Position numbers and translations under genes: made by a program
Shown: one piece after another, positions 6,171 to 13,281 of the stretch
Layout of the letters: every line of letters starts with the position of its first letter
Position numbering within the stretch: position 1 is the first letter of the stretch
The notes under the pieces: model-generated
The model's input: the letters and a program-made list of their open reading frames with translations, nothing else
What the model was told of the DNA's origin: nothing
Database searches by the model: none
NCBI GenBank assembly: GCA_947653505.1
Contig: CANTHI010000034.1
Span: forward strand, 1-13,485
Length of the DNA stretch: 13,485 bases
Source of the DNA: an uncultured Eubacterium sp.
GTDB lineage: Bacteria > Bacillota_A > Clostridia > Lachnospirales > Lachnospiraceae
Direction of reading: 5' to 3'

Positions 6171-9100
6171 TTAGTTTTCCTTCCAATAAATATCGATTTT
6201 ATCTCCCGGATGCAGCAGCTGCGTATATTGTGCATCTTCCCCGTTCACCTGTGTCACAAGCATCCGTCCGCGTGACTGTGACAGATCAAATAAAATATAA
6301 TCAAAAATATCTACAAAAATATATTCTTTCCTGTTTTTCATCGTAATCGTCTCGCCGTTTACCATCACCGCGCAGGAAGGCTCTGCCTGTTCCTGCACAG
6401 GCGACGCTGCCGAAGCCGGCCCCGTATACGCCGCATCCGCAGGCGTACCTGCCAGCGTATCTTTTACAACATCCAGCAGCACTTCCGCATCCGCAGGCGG
6501 AACCACCGCCTGACCTGCCGGATCCTGTGCCTGCGGGATTTCCCTGCCACCGTCAGCCCTGTCCGCAGCACTGCGGCCGGAAACGCTATCCGGATCCTGA
6601 CCTGCAGCAGAAAGCTCTGGCAGCGGCGGTAATTCTTCCGGCAGCTCCACTGCAGTTCCAGACAGCTCTGCGGCTGCCACATCCTGCAAAATCCTGTCCG
6701 TATGAATCCCACTTTCCTGTGGCTGCATGACAGCGCTCTGTGGCTGTACCGGCACACTCTGGGGCTGTGCTGCTTCCCGGGATTCCTGCGGCTGCGTAAT
6801 CGCACTCTGGGACTGTGCTGCTTCCCGGGATTCCTGCGGCTGCGTAATCGCACTCTGGGACTGTGCTGCTGGTTCCTGACATTGTACCGGCATACTCTGC
6901 CGCTGTACTGCCGCTTCCTGCGTTACCACACTCTGCCGCTGCACTGTTTGTCCCTGCGTTACCTCATCTTGCGGCTGCACCGGAACACTCTGCCGCTGTA
7001 TTTCTGTTTCCTGTGGCTGTACTGACACACTCTGCCGCTGTATTTCTGTTTCCTGCGGCTGTACTGGCACACTCTGCCGCTGTACCGGCTGATCCTGAAG
7101 CTGCATTGCCGCACTCTGCCGCTGTATCTCCGCATCCTGCACCTGCAATCCTGCCTCCGGACGGGATGCCTCCTGCGGCTGTACCGGCATACTTCCAGCC
7201 TGCACAGCCGGCTCCTGGGACAATTGCGGCAGAGCCTCCGGATCCGGCTGTACCGGTATGACAGGCGGCTGAACGGCCGGATTGTGCGGCAGGGCAGGTA
7301 TCTCCTGCGGCAGAGCCGGAACAGCTGTCTTTTCTGCGGCTCTTTCCTGCAGCTGCGCTCCGATTGTAACGGCAGGCTGCGGCAGTCTTTTTGGCGGTGC
7401 ATCCGGATAGACGTCCTGCGGAGTGGAGCGGTACGAGATCACCTTCCAGTCCACGCTGAAGTTCTCATAGACAAGCGCCTGCAGATCCTCTACGCGGTTG
7501 TTTACCAGAATATCCGCATCCATATCCAGCTCGACATCCATAAATTCCGCCAGCTGCGCCACCGTATAAAAGCTCCTCGTTACGATCGCGTCATGCTCTT
7601 TAATCTCATATGTCGGCGGTTCCAGAATGCCGTTTACCTCCACATAACGCGGACAGGTAATCAGCTTGCCGTTTACCTCAAACGTGATCGTCGAGCTGTG
7701 ATATTCTTCCAGCTGGCCTACAAGATAATGCGCCTCCCGGCCTGCCGTGGAAGGTTCGATTGTAATAACGCAGTTTGGCTCGATCGGCGTATTGATCGAA
7801 GCCGGACGATCATTCATCCGGATAATCGCCGCTTCTCCGGCATCTCCCCGTACGATGCGCGGCCTGCCGTTTACCGTAAAGTTGATCTCCCGCCCGCGCT
7901 TTGGAAACAGCTGGTCATTCGGAAATCCGGCCTGTATCGCCGCGTCTACGATCGTCAGCTTATTATTATCATACAGCTTTAGCCGTTCCCCGTTAAACCG
8001 TACCATAATAAAGTTATTTTTCTGCTCATAATAATTCAGACAGATACCAATCGGCGTGACGAGCAGCGGATCTTTTACGATATCCTCCTGCAAAAAGGTA
8101 ACTTCCTTTAATACTTCCTCCCCGCGCAGCGCCACGCGCTCCTGCGGCAGCTCCAGCTTCTTTGCCAGCATCTCGTCAAATCCGTGAATCTTTCCGCCGC
8201 CGCCGACAATAAATGTGGCGCTGACGCTCTGGTCCCCGTTCAGCTCTTTGATCTTTTCAGCAACGTCCGTCGTCATTTTATCGACTAACGGCTCTGTCAG
8301 CTTCCATACTTCTTCTGCCTTGATCGTATGCTTCAGGCTCATAATGTCCTCAAACTCGATCTCATCATCCACAGCCGCTGACAGCTTGATATGCTCCGCC
8401 ATCTTAAAATCCACCAGATAATGCTGGACAATCATCTCTGTCAGCTCGTCTCCGGCAAACGGGATCATGCCATAGGCGATAATACTGCCATCTCTCGTCA
8501 GGGAAATATCCGACGTCCCCGCGCCCACATCCACGAGCGCAATGTTCAGCATACGGAAGTTTTCCGGAATCGCCACGTCAATCGCGGCAATTGGCTCCAG
8601 CGTCATATTTGCTACCGTAAGCCCCGCAAATCCGACAGCCATGTACAGTCCGTCCACAACGTCTTCCGGCAGAAATGTTACGATGATTTTTTCGGAAATC
8701 CGGTCCGCCTTATGGCTCTCCAGGTTGGAAAAAATCTCATCGTTGATATAGTATTTCATGACCGAATAGCCGACACAGTAAAACTTGTATTTTGTATCAT
8801 TTGCCTGCTTCAATTCCTGTGCCGCTTTGTCCACACCGAGCAGGTCCAGTGTATGAATATGCTCCCCTGTCACAACCGTCTCTTCCGGAAACTCGTGTTC
8901 CACATAAGTCGTAACCGTCTTTAATACACGCCCGGCGGCGGCAATACATACTTCCGTCAGCTCCTGTCCGATCTGGTCTTCCAGCTTTTCTTTTATGACA
9001 GAAATCGTACGCCCGACGCGGCCGATATCATGAATCTGCCCATCCAGCATGGCTCTTGTCTCATGCTCCATCGCATACTGTGCAACGACAATAAATTCCT

Positions 9101-9227
9101 TATCTTTTTTATAACCTACCGTACCTACCACGTTGCGCGTACCGATATCCAGTCCGAATACGTATTGCAGCTCTTCCTCCTTCTGTGCGTCCTTTCGTCT
9201 GTCCTCCCGACCGGGTGCTCTATCCAT
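6171..9227 (-). CDS. FtsA-like cell division protein with Gln-rich repeats
   Basis: From the internal ATG at 9227 this is a 1018-residue protein with its own AAAGGAG eight bases upstream. The N-terminal half is an actin-like ATPase of the FtsA type: phosphate-1 motif FGLDIGT at about 24-30, phosphate-2 DVGAGTSD at 233-240 and adenosine motif VGGGGKIHG at 341-349. About 200 residues follow with repeated VNG and PxxxITIEPS strands that look like beta-grasp (ubiquitin-like/SLBB-like) domains. A Pro/Gln-rich tract spans about 608-950, and the last 65 residues again look beta-grasp-like, ending in GDKIDIYWKEN. FtsA is about 420 residues, so this is more than twice the size. No C-terminal membrane-targeting helix is visible. 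A role in division or envelope assembly is inferred from the family and the walJ neighbour. Confidence 0.82.
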   Translation of the reverse strand: MDRAPGREDRRKDAQKEEELQYVFGLDIGTRNVVGTVGYKKDKEFIVVAQYAMEHETRAMLDGQIHDIGRVGRTISVIKEKLEDQIGQELTEVCIAAAGRVLKTVTTYVEHEFPEETVVTGEHIHTLDLLGVDKAAQELKQANDTKYKFYCVGYSVMKYYINDEIFSNLESHKADRISEKIIVTFLPEDVVDGLYMAVGFAGLTVANMTLEPIAAIDVAIPENFRMLNIALVDVGAGTSDISLTRDGSIIAYGMIPFAGDELTEMIVQHYLVDFKMAEHIKLSAAVDDEIEFEDIMSLKHTIKAEEVWKLTEPLVDKMTTDVAEKIKELNGDQSVSATFIVGGGGKIHGFDEMLAKKLELPQERVALRGEEVLKEVTFLQEDIVKDPLLVTPIGICLNYYEQKNNFIMVRFNGERLKLYDNNKLTIVDAAIQAGFPNDQLFPKRGREINFTVNGRPRIVRGDAGEAAIIRMNDRPASINTPIEPNCVITIEPSTAGREAHYLVGQLEEYHSSTITFEVNGKLITCPRYVEVNGILEPPTYEIKEHDAIVTRSFYTVAQLAEFMDVELDMDADILVNNRVEDLQALVYENFSVDWKVISYRSTPQDVYPDAPPKRLPQPAVTIGAQLQERAAEKTAVPALPQEIPALPHNPAVQPPVIPVQPDPEALPQLSQEPAVQAGSMPVQPQEASRPEAGLQVQDAEIQRQSAAMQLQDQPVQRQSVPVQPQETEIQRQSVSVQPQETEIQRQSVPVQPQDEVTQGQTVQRQSVVTQEAAVQRQSMPVQCQEPAAQSQSAITQPQESREAAQSQSAITQPQESREAAQPQSVPVQPQSAVMQPQESGIHTDRILQDVAAAELSGTAVELPEELPPLPELSAAGQDPDSVSGRSAADRADGGREIPQAQDPAGQAVVPPADAEVLLDVVKDTLAGTPADAAYTGPASAASPVQEQAEPSCAVMVNGETITMKNRKEYIFVDIFDYILFDLSQSRGRMLVTQVNGEDAQYTQLLHPGDKIDIYWKEN

Positions 9228-9833
9228 GTTTCTGTCTCCTTTATCATTCAGCAGCTGCGCCAGCTGCAAATAAACCTGCGCAATCGGTCCGTTATTATCT
9301 ATGACCACCTGACAGTGTCTGCGGTACTCCCCTTCGGTCAGCTGCGCCGCAAACATCTGCTCTATTTTTTCATCTGTATAGCCACGGTTTTCGATCAGAC
9401 GCTGTCTGCGGTTTTCCTCTGTCACATAGACATACCACAGTTCATCGCATATCTGACCATAACCGTCTTCAATCAGCAGCGCCGCTTCCAGCACGACGTA
9501 ATCCGTCGAACCGCTCCGGCGTTCTTTTTCTACTTCCTTTAGAATATATTCCTTCACCGCAGGATGGACGATGCTGTTGAGCCGTTCCCGTTTTTCCTCG
9601 TCCGCGAAAATAACCTCCGCGAGACGCTGTCTGTTAAATCTGCCGTTATGGAGCCATATTTTCTCCTGTGCAAATTCCTTCTGCAGCCTTACATAACAGT
9701 CATATCCTGGTTCCATAATATCATGGGCAACTTCATCCGCAACAAGTGTCCTGACCCTGTAATTTTTTCTCAGATAGGCAAGTATCGTAGACTTCCCAGC
9801 GCCGACACCGCCCGTTATTCCAATAAATTTCAT
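6171..9833 (-). CDS. coaE: Continuous CoaE-FtsA-like open reading frame
   Basis: One uninterrupted frame encodes dephospho-CoA kinase and then a large FtsA-like protein, about 1220 residues in all. From ATG 9833 the protein starts MKFIGITGG, the normal CoaE start, with AGGGTG six bases upstream. ATG 9860, directly after the polA stop, would add nine residues and has a GAGG eight bases away. CoaE should end near 9246, but no in-frame stop is present; a TGA-TAA pair (9246-9241) sits there in another frame. A canonical ribosome site and ATG 9227 follow. So either the genes are truly fused, with the downstream part also made separately, or a one-base indel near 9250 hides a normal coaE stop. The two component entries are listed separately. 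Confidence 0.75.
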   Translation of the reverse strand: MKFIGITGGVGAGKSTILAYLRKNYRVRTLVADEVAHDIMEPGYDCYVRLQKEFAQEKIWLHNGRFNRQRLAEVIFADEEKRERLNSIVHPAVKEYILKEVEKERRSGSTDYVVLEAALLIEDGYGQICDELWYVYVTEENRRQRLIENRGYTDEKIEQMFAAQLTEGEYRRHCQVVIDNNGPIAQVYLQLAQLLNDKGDRNMDRAPGREDRRKDAQKEEELQYVFGLDIGTRNVVGTVGYKKDKEFIVVAQYAMEHETRAMLDGQIHDIGRVGRTISVIKEKLEDQIGQELTEVCIAAAGRVLKTVTTYVEHEFPEETVVTGEHIHTLDLLGVDKAAQELKQANDTKYKFYCVGYSVMKYYINDEIFSNLESHKADRISEKIIVTFLPEDVVDGLYMAVGFAGLTVANMTLEPIAAIDVAIPENFRMLNIALVDVGAGTSDISLTRDGSIIAYGMIPFAGDELTEMIVQHYLVDFKMAEHIKLSAAVDDEIEFEDIMSLKHTIKAEEVWKLTEPLVDKMTTDVAEKIKELNGDQSVSATFIVGGGGKIHGFDEMLAKKLELPQERVALRGEEVLKEVTFLQEDIVKDPLLVTPIGICLNYYEQKNNFIMVRFNGERLKLYDNNKLTIVDAAIQAGFPNDQLFPKRGREINFTVNGRPRIVRGDAGEAAIIRMNDRPASINTPIEPNCVITIEPSTAGREAHYLVGQLEEYHSSTITFEVNGKLITCPRYVEVNGILEPPTYEIKEHDAIVTRSFYTVAQLAEFMDVELDMDADILVNNRVEDLQALVYENFSVDWKVISYRSTPQDVYPDAPPKRLPQPAVTIGAQLQERAAEKTAVPALPQEIPALPHNPAVQPPVIPVQPDPEALPQLSQEPAVQAGSMPVQPQEASRPEAGLQVQDAEIQRQSAAMQLQDQPVQRQSVPVQPQETEIQRQSVSVQPQETEIQRQSVPVQPQDEVTQGQTVQRQSVVTQEAAVQRQSMPVQCQEPAAQSQSAITQPQESREAAQSQSAITQPQESREAAQPQSVPVQPQSAVMQPQESGIHTDRILQDVAAAELSGTAVELPEELPPLPELSAAGQDPDSVSGRSAADRADGGREIPQAQDPAGQAVVPPADAEVLLDVVKDTLAGTPADAAYTGPASAASPVQEQAEPSCAVMVNGETITMKNRKEYIFVDIFDYILFDLSQSRGRMLVTQVNGEDAQYTQLLHPGDKIDIYWKEN
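6711..7223 (-). repeat. Minisatellite-like coding repeats for a Gln/Pro-rich tract
   Basis: This stretch encodes repeated QRQS-VPVQPQ and QSAITQPQ-type peptides of the FtsA-like protein. A 48-bp unit is perfectly duplicated at 6765-6812 and 6813-6860 (a 16-residue period), with ten more matching bases after it. A 42-bp unit occurs at 6985-7026 and 7027-7068 (a 14-residue period, two differences), with sixteen more matching bases after it. Both lengths are multiples of three, so changes in copy number keep the frame. The peptide is probably a disordered linker between folded domains. Confidence 0.9.
9228..9246 (-). promoter_or_regulatory. Internal ribosome binding site before the FtsA-like start
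   Basis: Reading on the minus strand, an out-of-frame TGA-TAA at 9246-9241 runs into AAAGGAG, then eight bases to ATG 9227. This is a textbook initiation site in the middle of an open frame. It is the main reason to think the FtsA-like protein can be made on its own. Confidence 0.8.
9228..9833 (-). CDS. coaE: Dephospho-CoA kinase (CoaE) portion
   Basis: Phosphorylates the 3'-OH of dephospho-CoA with ATP, the final step of CoA synthesis; a cytosolic P-loop kinase of about 200 residues, matching the 202 codons here. The Walker A motif GGVGAGKST is at residues 8-16, followed by the conserved VADEVAH segment, HPAV at about 90-93, the strand VVLEAALLIEDGY and the lid-helix region RLIENRGYTDEKIE. 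All expected motifs are present, so the kinase part looks functional. The polA-coaE order is common in Firmicutes, often with mutM between; mutM is absent here. The coordinates stop at the internal ATG of the FtsA-like part because no stop codon closes this frame. Confidence 0.9.
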
Positions 9834-9860
9834 TCCGTTCACCCTGACCGTTTCTTCCAT

Positions 9861-12530
9861 CTACTTTGCCTCATACCAGTTCGTGCCAGAATGCATATCT
9901 ATCTCCAGAGCAACTGCCAGATCTGCCGCATGATGCATCTCCTGTTCTAATATTTCTGATACCTGTTCTATCTCTTGTTTGTAAGTCTCGACCAGCAGCT
10001 CATCGTGCACCTGCAGGATCAGTCTGGATTTCAGCCCTTCTGCCAGAAGCCTGTCATGCACCCGGTTCATCGCGATTTTAATAATATCCGCCGCTGTACC
10101 CTGGATCGGGGAATTCATCGCCACACGCTCCCCAAAAGAACGCTGCATATAATTACTGGACCGGATCTCCGGCACCGGACGAATCCGCCCAAACATCGAG
10201 ACGACTTTTCCGTTCTCTTTTGCTTCTTTTACCATTTTGTCCAAAAAAGCCCGGACGCCCGGATACGTCTGAAAATACTGCTCAATATAATCCTGCGCTT
10301 CTTTTCTCGTAATGCTCAGATCCTGACTCAGTCCAAACGAGCTGATGCCGTACACAATGCCAAAATTCACGGCTTTGGCATTTCTGCGCTGCAGATCCGT
10401 CACCTGCTCAAACGGAATATGAAAGACCTGTGAGGCTGTCATCCGGTGGATATCCTGCGCCTGCTTATACGCCTGAATCAGGTTTTCATCTGAGGACATA
10501 TGCGCCAGCACTCGCAGCTCAATCTGCGAATAATCCGCATCCAGAAACACACAGCCTTCCTTTGGCAGAAATACTTTCCGGATCAGCCGTCCCAGCTCCA
10601 TCCGGATCGGGATATTCTGCAGATTCGGCTCCGTGCTGCTCAGCCGTCCGGTCGCCGTGATCGTCTGGTTAAACGTCGTATGAATCCGCCCGTCCGGCCC
10701 GATCACCGCAGCCAGCCCGTCCGCATACGTCGACTTTAGCTTGGCCAGCTGACGGTATTCCAGAATCTGCGCCACAAGCGGATATTCCGGCGCCAGCTTG
10801 TCCAGCACATCCGCCGCGGTCGAATACCCGGTTTTCGTCTTTTTCCCATACGGCATTTTCAGCTTCTCAAACAAAATCACACCCAGCTGCTTCGGCGAAT
10901 TGATATTAAACGTCTCTCCGGCGCCTTCATAAATGATCGTTTCCAGCTCCTCCAGCCGCTCCTGCAGCTGCCTGCCATACTCCTCCAGCGCAGCCGCCTC
11001 GCAGCGGATGCCCTCCTTTTCCATATCTGAAAGCGTATAGACTAACGGCATTTCAATCTCCGAAAACAGCTCCAGCATCCCCGACTCTTCCAGCCTGCGC
11101 TTTAAAATATCCGCCGCCGCATAAGCGACATAAACCGGATAACAGACGGCCTCCAGAAGCTTTTGCGGCTCTGTGCGGACAGCCTCCTCATAAGAAAGCT
11201 TTCCGAGCAAATCCGCTCTGGACGGAACCAGAACTCCCAGATAATCTTTTGCAAGATCTTCATAATGATATTCGCTCTTTAAAGGATTTAATAAATAAGC
11301 CGCAATCGTAACGTCAAACAGCTGTTTCTGCGCCGGTATAGCTACATATTTTAACGCATGCTTGACATCAAAAGACGCCACACAGCCACCCGCTGTCAGA
11401 ATCTTTGCAAGCCACCCGCACAGCTCCTGTCCTGACAAATCATCCGGATCTTCTGCTGTCTGTCCGCATGGAAGAAAGTAAATTTCCTTTTCAGAAACAG
11501 CCGCCGCTATCCCGCAGATTTTTCCGTGCTCCTCTAACAGCTGGACAGCGGATGTTTCTGTCTTCGTAAGCCGCTCCAGAATCTGTCTGGCCTTTCCGGC
11601 ATCCGTTATTTTTTGAAAATACTCTTTCACTTTTCCAGCACCCGTATCCGTGATTTCACTCTGCCCCTGAAACCGCGTCAGCATATTTTTAAATTCCAGA
11701 CGCCGGCACAGCTCATAAGCCTGCGGTGTATATAGATTGCCCAGCTTTGCCTGCGCAGGATCATACTCCAGATCCGCGTTGGTATCAATCGTAACAAGCT
11801 TTTTGGAAAACTGCGCCTTTTCATAGTTTTCCCGGAATGACTCACGCACTTTGGACTTTGGCATATCATCAATATGCGCATACGCATTCTCAATGCTGCC
11901 ATACTGGCTGATGATTTTCACCGCCGTCTTTTCCCCGATGCCCGGCACCCCCGGGACATTATCCGAAGTATCGCCCATCAGCGCCTTTACGTCAATAAAC
12001 TCCAAAGGCGTAACACTATACTTTTCCTTCACCTGTCCGGCCAGATAATCCTCGACCTCGGTTCCGGTCTTTTTCGTCTTTGGGATCCGGATTTTAATCT
12101 GCTCCGACGCAAGCTGCAGCAGGTCCTTGTCACCAGATACAATCGAAACAAGCATCCCCCGCGCTTCTGCCCGCTTTGCAATCGTGCCAAGCAGATCATC
12201 CGCCTCATATCCGGCTTTTTCTACAACGGTAACTCCCATTGCCTGCAGCATTTCCTTCATCACAGGCACCTGCTCCCGCAGCTCTGCAGCCATCGGCTTT
12301 CTCGTCCCTTTATAATCCGCGTACATCTGATGGCGGAACGTGGGCGCGTTCACATCAAACGCAACGGTCAGATAATCCGGCTGCTCTTCTTCTAAAATAC
12401 GGAATAAAATATTTAAAAACCCATACACCGCATTTGTATGCAGTCCCTCGGAATTTGATAAATCCGGAATGCCGAAAAAGGCTCTGTTTAATATACTATG
12501 TCCATCGATCAAAACCAGCTTTTCGCTCAT
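9861..12530 (-). CDS. polA: DNA polymerase I (PolA)
   Basis: A family A DNA polymerase of 889 residues, used for Okazaki-fragment processing and repair. The 5'-3' exonuclease domain fills about 1-290, with the metal-binding acidic cluster YEADDLLG at 108-115, SGDKD at 132-136, GDTSDNVPGVPGIGEKTA at 186-203. The middle domain (about 300-480) lacks a visible DxE ExoI motif although later Asp-containing strands remain (FDVTIAAYLLNP at 405), so proofreading is probably lost, as in several Firmicutes and in Taq polymerase. Polymerase motif A is DADYSQIELR (664-673), motif B RRNAKAVNFGIVYG (715-728) and motif C VHDELLVE (841-848), all intact. The ATG at 12530 has AAGGAG six bases upstream. The stop abuts the coaE frame with no gap, and the thioesterase ends 33 bases upstream. 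Confidence 0.98.
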   Translation of the reverse strand: MSEKLVLIDGHSILNRAFFGIPDLSNSEGLHTNAVYGFLNILFRILEEEQPDYLTVAFDVNAPTFRHQMYADYKGTRKPMAAELREQVPVMKEMLQAMGVTVVEKAGYEADDLLGTIAKRAEARGMLVSIVSGDKDLLQLASEQIKIRIPKTKKTGTEVEDYLAGQVKEKYSVTPLEFIDVKALMGDTSDNVPGVPGIGEKTAVKIISQYGSIENAYAHIDDMPKSKVRESFRENYEKAQFSKKLVTIDTNADLEYDPAQAKLGNLYTPQAYELCRRLEFKNMLTRFQGQSEITDTGAGKVKEYFQKITDAGKARQILERLTKTETSAVQLLEEHGKICGIAAAVSEKEIYFLPCGQTAEDPDDLSGQELCGWLAKILTAGGCVASFDVKHALKYVAIPAQKQLFDVTIAAYLLNPLKSEYHYEDLAKDYLGVLVPSRADLLGKLSYEEAVRTEPQKLLEAVCYPVYVAYAAADILKRRLEESGMLELFSEIEMPLVYTLSDMEKEGIRCEAAALEEYGRQLQERLEELETIIYEGAGETFNINSPKQLGVILFEKLKMPYGKKTKTGYSTAADVLDKLAPEYPLVAQILEYRQLAKLKSTYADGLAAVIGPDGRIHTTFNQTITATGRLSSTEPNLQNIPIRMELGRLIRKVFLPKEGCVFLDADYSQIELRVLAHMSSDENLIQAYKQAQDIHRMTASQVFHIPFEQVTDLQRRNAKAVNFGIVYGISSFGLSQDLSITRKEAQDYIEQYFQTYPGVRAFLDKMVKEAKENGKVVSMFGRIRPVPEIRSSNYMQRSFGERVAMNSPIQGTAADIIKIAMNRVHDRLLAEGLKSRLILQVHDELLVETYKQEIEQVSEILEQEMHHAADLAVALEIDMHSGTNWYEAK

Positions 12531-12563
12531 GGATGACTCCTTACCTTTCGATTTTCACTCTTT

Positions 12564-13052
12564 TTATGGTTCCGTAATCTCTTCCCCATCTTCATCATAT
12601 AAAGTAAAAAACTTCGTATCAATCTCCGGATAAGACCGCTTTAAGGAAATCGGCTTTCCGCTGTTGCTCAAAAAGCAGTGCTCACTCTGTGCAACCGCAC
12701 GCAGCTCCCCAGTCTCCTTGTCCGTCATCCGGTATACGATTTTCATCTTCACACTGTTGTAATCAATCATCCGTGCCTCAATCACGACCGTATCATGAAA
12801 ATGCACCATGCTCTTATACTCACAATTAACCGAAAGCACCGGACTGATGATTTCCATCTCCTCCATCGCCTTGTAGCTGAATCCCATCTGATCCATCAGA
12901 TCCATTCTGGCCTCTTCCATCCATTTGATATAGTTGGAATGATGAATGATTCCCATCTGGTCCGTCTCATAATACTGCGCGGTATGCTCGTATGGGTGGA
13001 TTTTAATCTTTTCTCCTGTGTATGGTTTGATTCTGGTGTCTTTTACTGACAT
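12564..13052 (-). CDS. Acyl-CoA thioesterase, YbgC-like hot-dog fold
   Basis: A 162-residue 4HBT-family protein, predicted to hydrolyse an acyl-CoA thioester. The catalytic signature ETDQMGIIHHSNYIKWMEEAR lies at 29-49 with the nucleophile/base Asp31 and the HxNY element at 38-41, as in YbgC and 4-hydroxybenzoyl-CoA thioesterase. The substrate cannot be read from the sequence. Compared with YbgC it has about 12 extra residues at the N-terminus and an acidic tail (DEDGEEITEP). The ATG at 13052 follows AGGAAGGTG with five bases of spacing. It is the first gene after the leftward promoter at 13107-13135 and so appears to head the long minus-strand unit containing polA and coaE. Confidence 0.92.
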   Translation of the reverse strand: MSVKDTRIKPYTGEKIKIHPYEHTAQYYETDQMGIIHHSNYIKWMEEARMDLMDQMGFSYKAMEEMEIISPVLSVNCEYKSMVHFHDTVVIEARMIDYNSVKMKIVYRMTDKETGELRAVAQSEHCFLSNSGKPISLKRSYPEIDTKFFTLYDEDGEEITEP

Positions 13053-13106
13053 GCAATCACCTTCCTGATCTTCTTTTCGTTGACATTCATTTTGTACATA
13101 ATTGTT

Positions 13107-13135
13107 ATTATGCCACAGTAATTGTGTAATTTCAA
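13107..13135 (-). promoter_or_regulatory. Sigma-A promoter for the thioesterase-polA operon
   Basis: On the minus strand TTGAAA (13135-13130) is separated by 17 bases from CATAAT (13112-13107), with TGG directly before the -10 giving an extended -10 form. The start point would fall about 45-50 bases before the thioesterase ATG. An imperfect palindrome (CATAAT, four bases, ATTATG) overlaps the -10 and could bind a regulator, but this AT-rich match may be chance. Confidence 0.75.
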
Positions 13136-13167
13136 GATGTAAGAGAGCGAAGGCGAAAAATAAAAGC

Positions 13168-13196
13168 TTGACATGCCGTCTAAAAAAGAATATACT
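13168..13196 (+). promoter_or_regulatory. Consensus sigma-A promoter for the ATP-grasp gene
   Basis: A perfect TTGACA (13168-13173) is followed after exactly 17 bases by TATACT (13191-13196). This is the strongest promoter in the window. Transcription should begin near 13203, leaving a leader of about 80 bases before the ATG at 13282. It diverges from the leftward promoter, with about 32 bases between the two -35 boxes. Confidence 0.88.
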
Positions 13197-13213
13197 ATGT
13201 CTAATTTACGAAC

Positions 13214-13244
13214 AAAGGCGTTCTGCGATAAGCAGAGCGCCTTT
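13214..13244 (+). terminator. Leader hairpin, terminator-like, possible attenuator
   Basis: AAAGGCGTTCTGC (13214-13226) pairs with GCAGAGCGCCTTT (13232-13244) as a 13-bp stem with one G-T wobble and a GATAA loop. It is followed by one more T, then GACG and a second TTTT, a weak and interrupted U-tract. It starts about ten bases into the predicted transcript, between promoter and coding start. It may work as an attenuator, a partial terminator or a stabilising 5' hairpin. It could also be a terminator copied in from elsewhere. Confidence 0.6.
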
Positions 13245-13281
13245 TGACGTTTTACGAAAGCATCTGGAAGGAGGAATTGTC

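Noticed and set aside
5372..6235. Longer start for the WalJ-like protein at 6235
   Set aside because: The 22 extra residues do not match the family, would overlap the upstream gene, and the ATG at 6169 has a good Shine-Dalgarno and the family's MELCSIASGSSGN start.
6702..7261. Long plus-strand frames with Leu/Cys- or Ala/Pro-rich repeats opposite the FtsA-like gene
   Set aside because: They are antisense images of the Gln-rich minisatellite region; the repeats keep several frames open on both strands.
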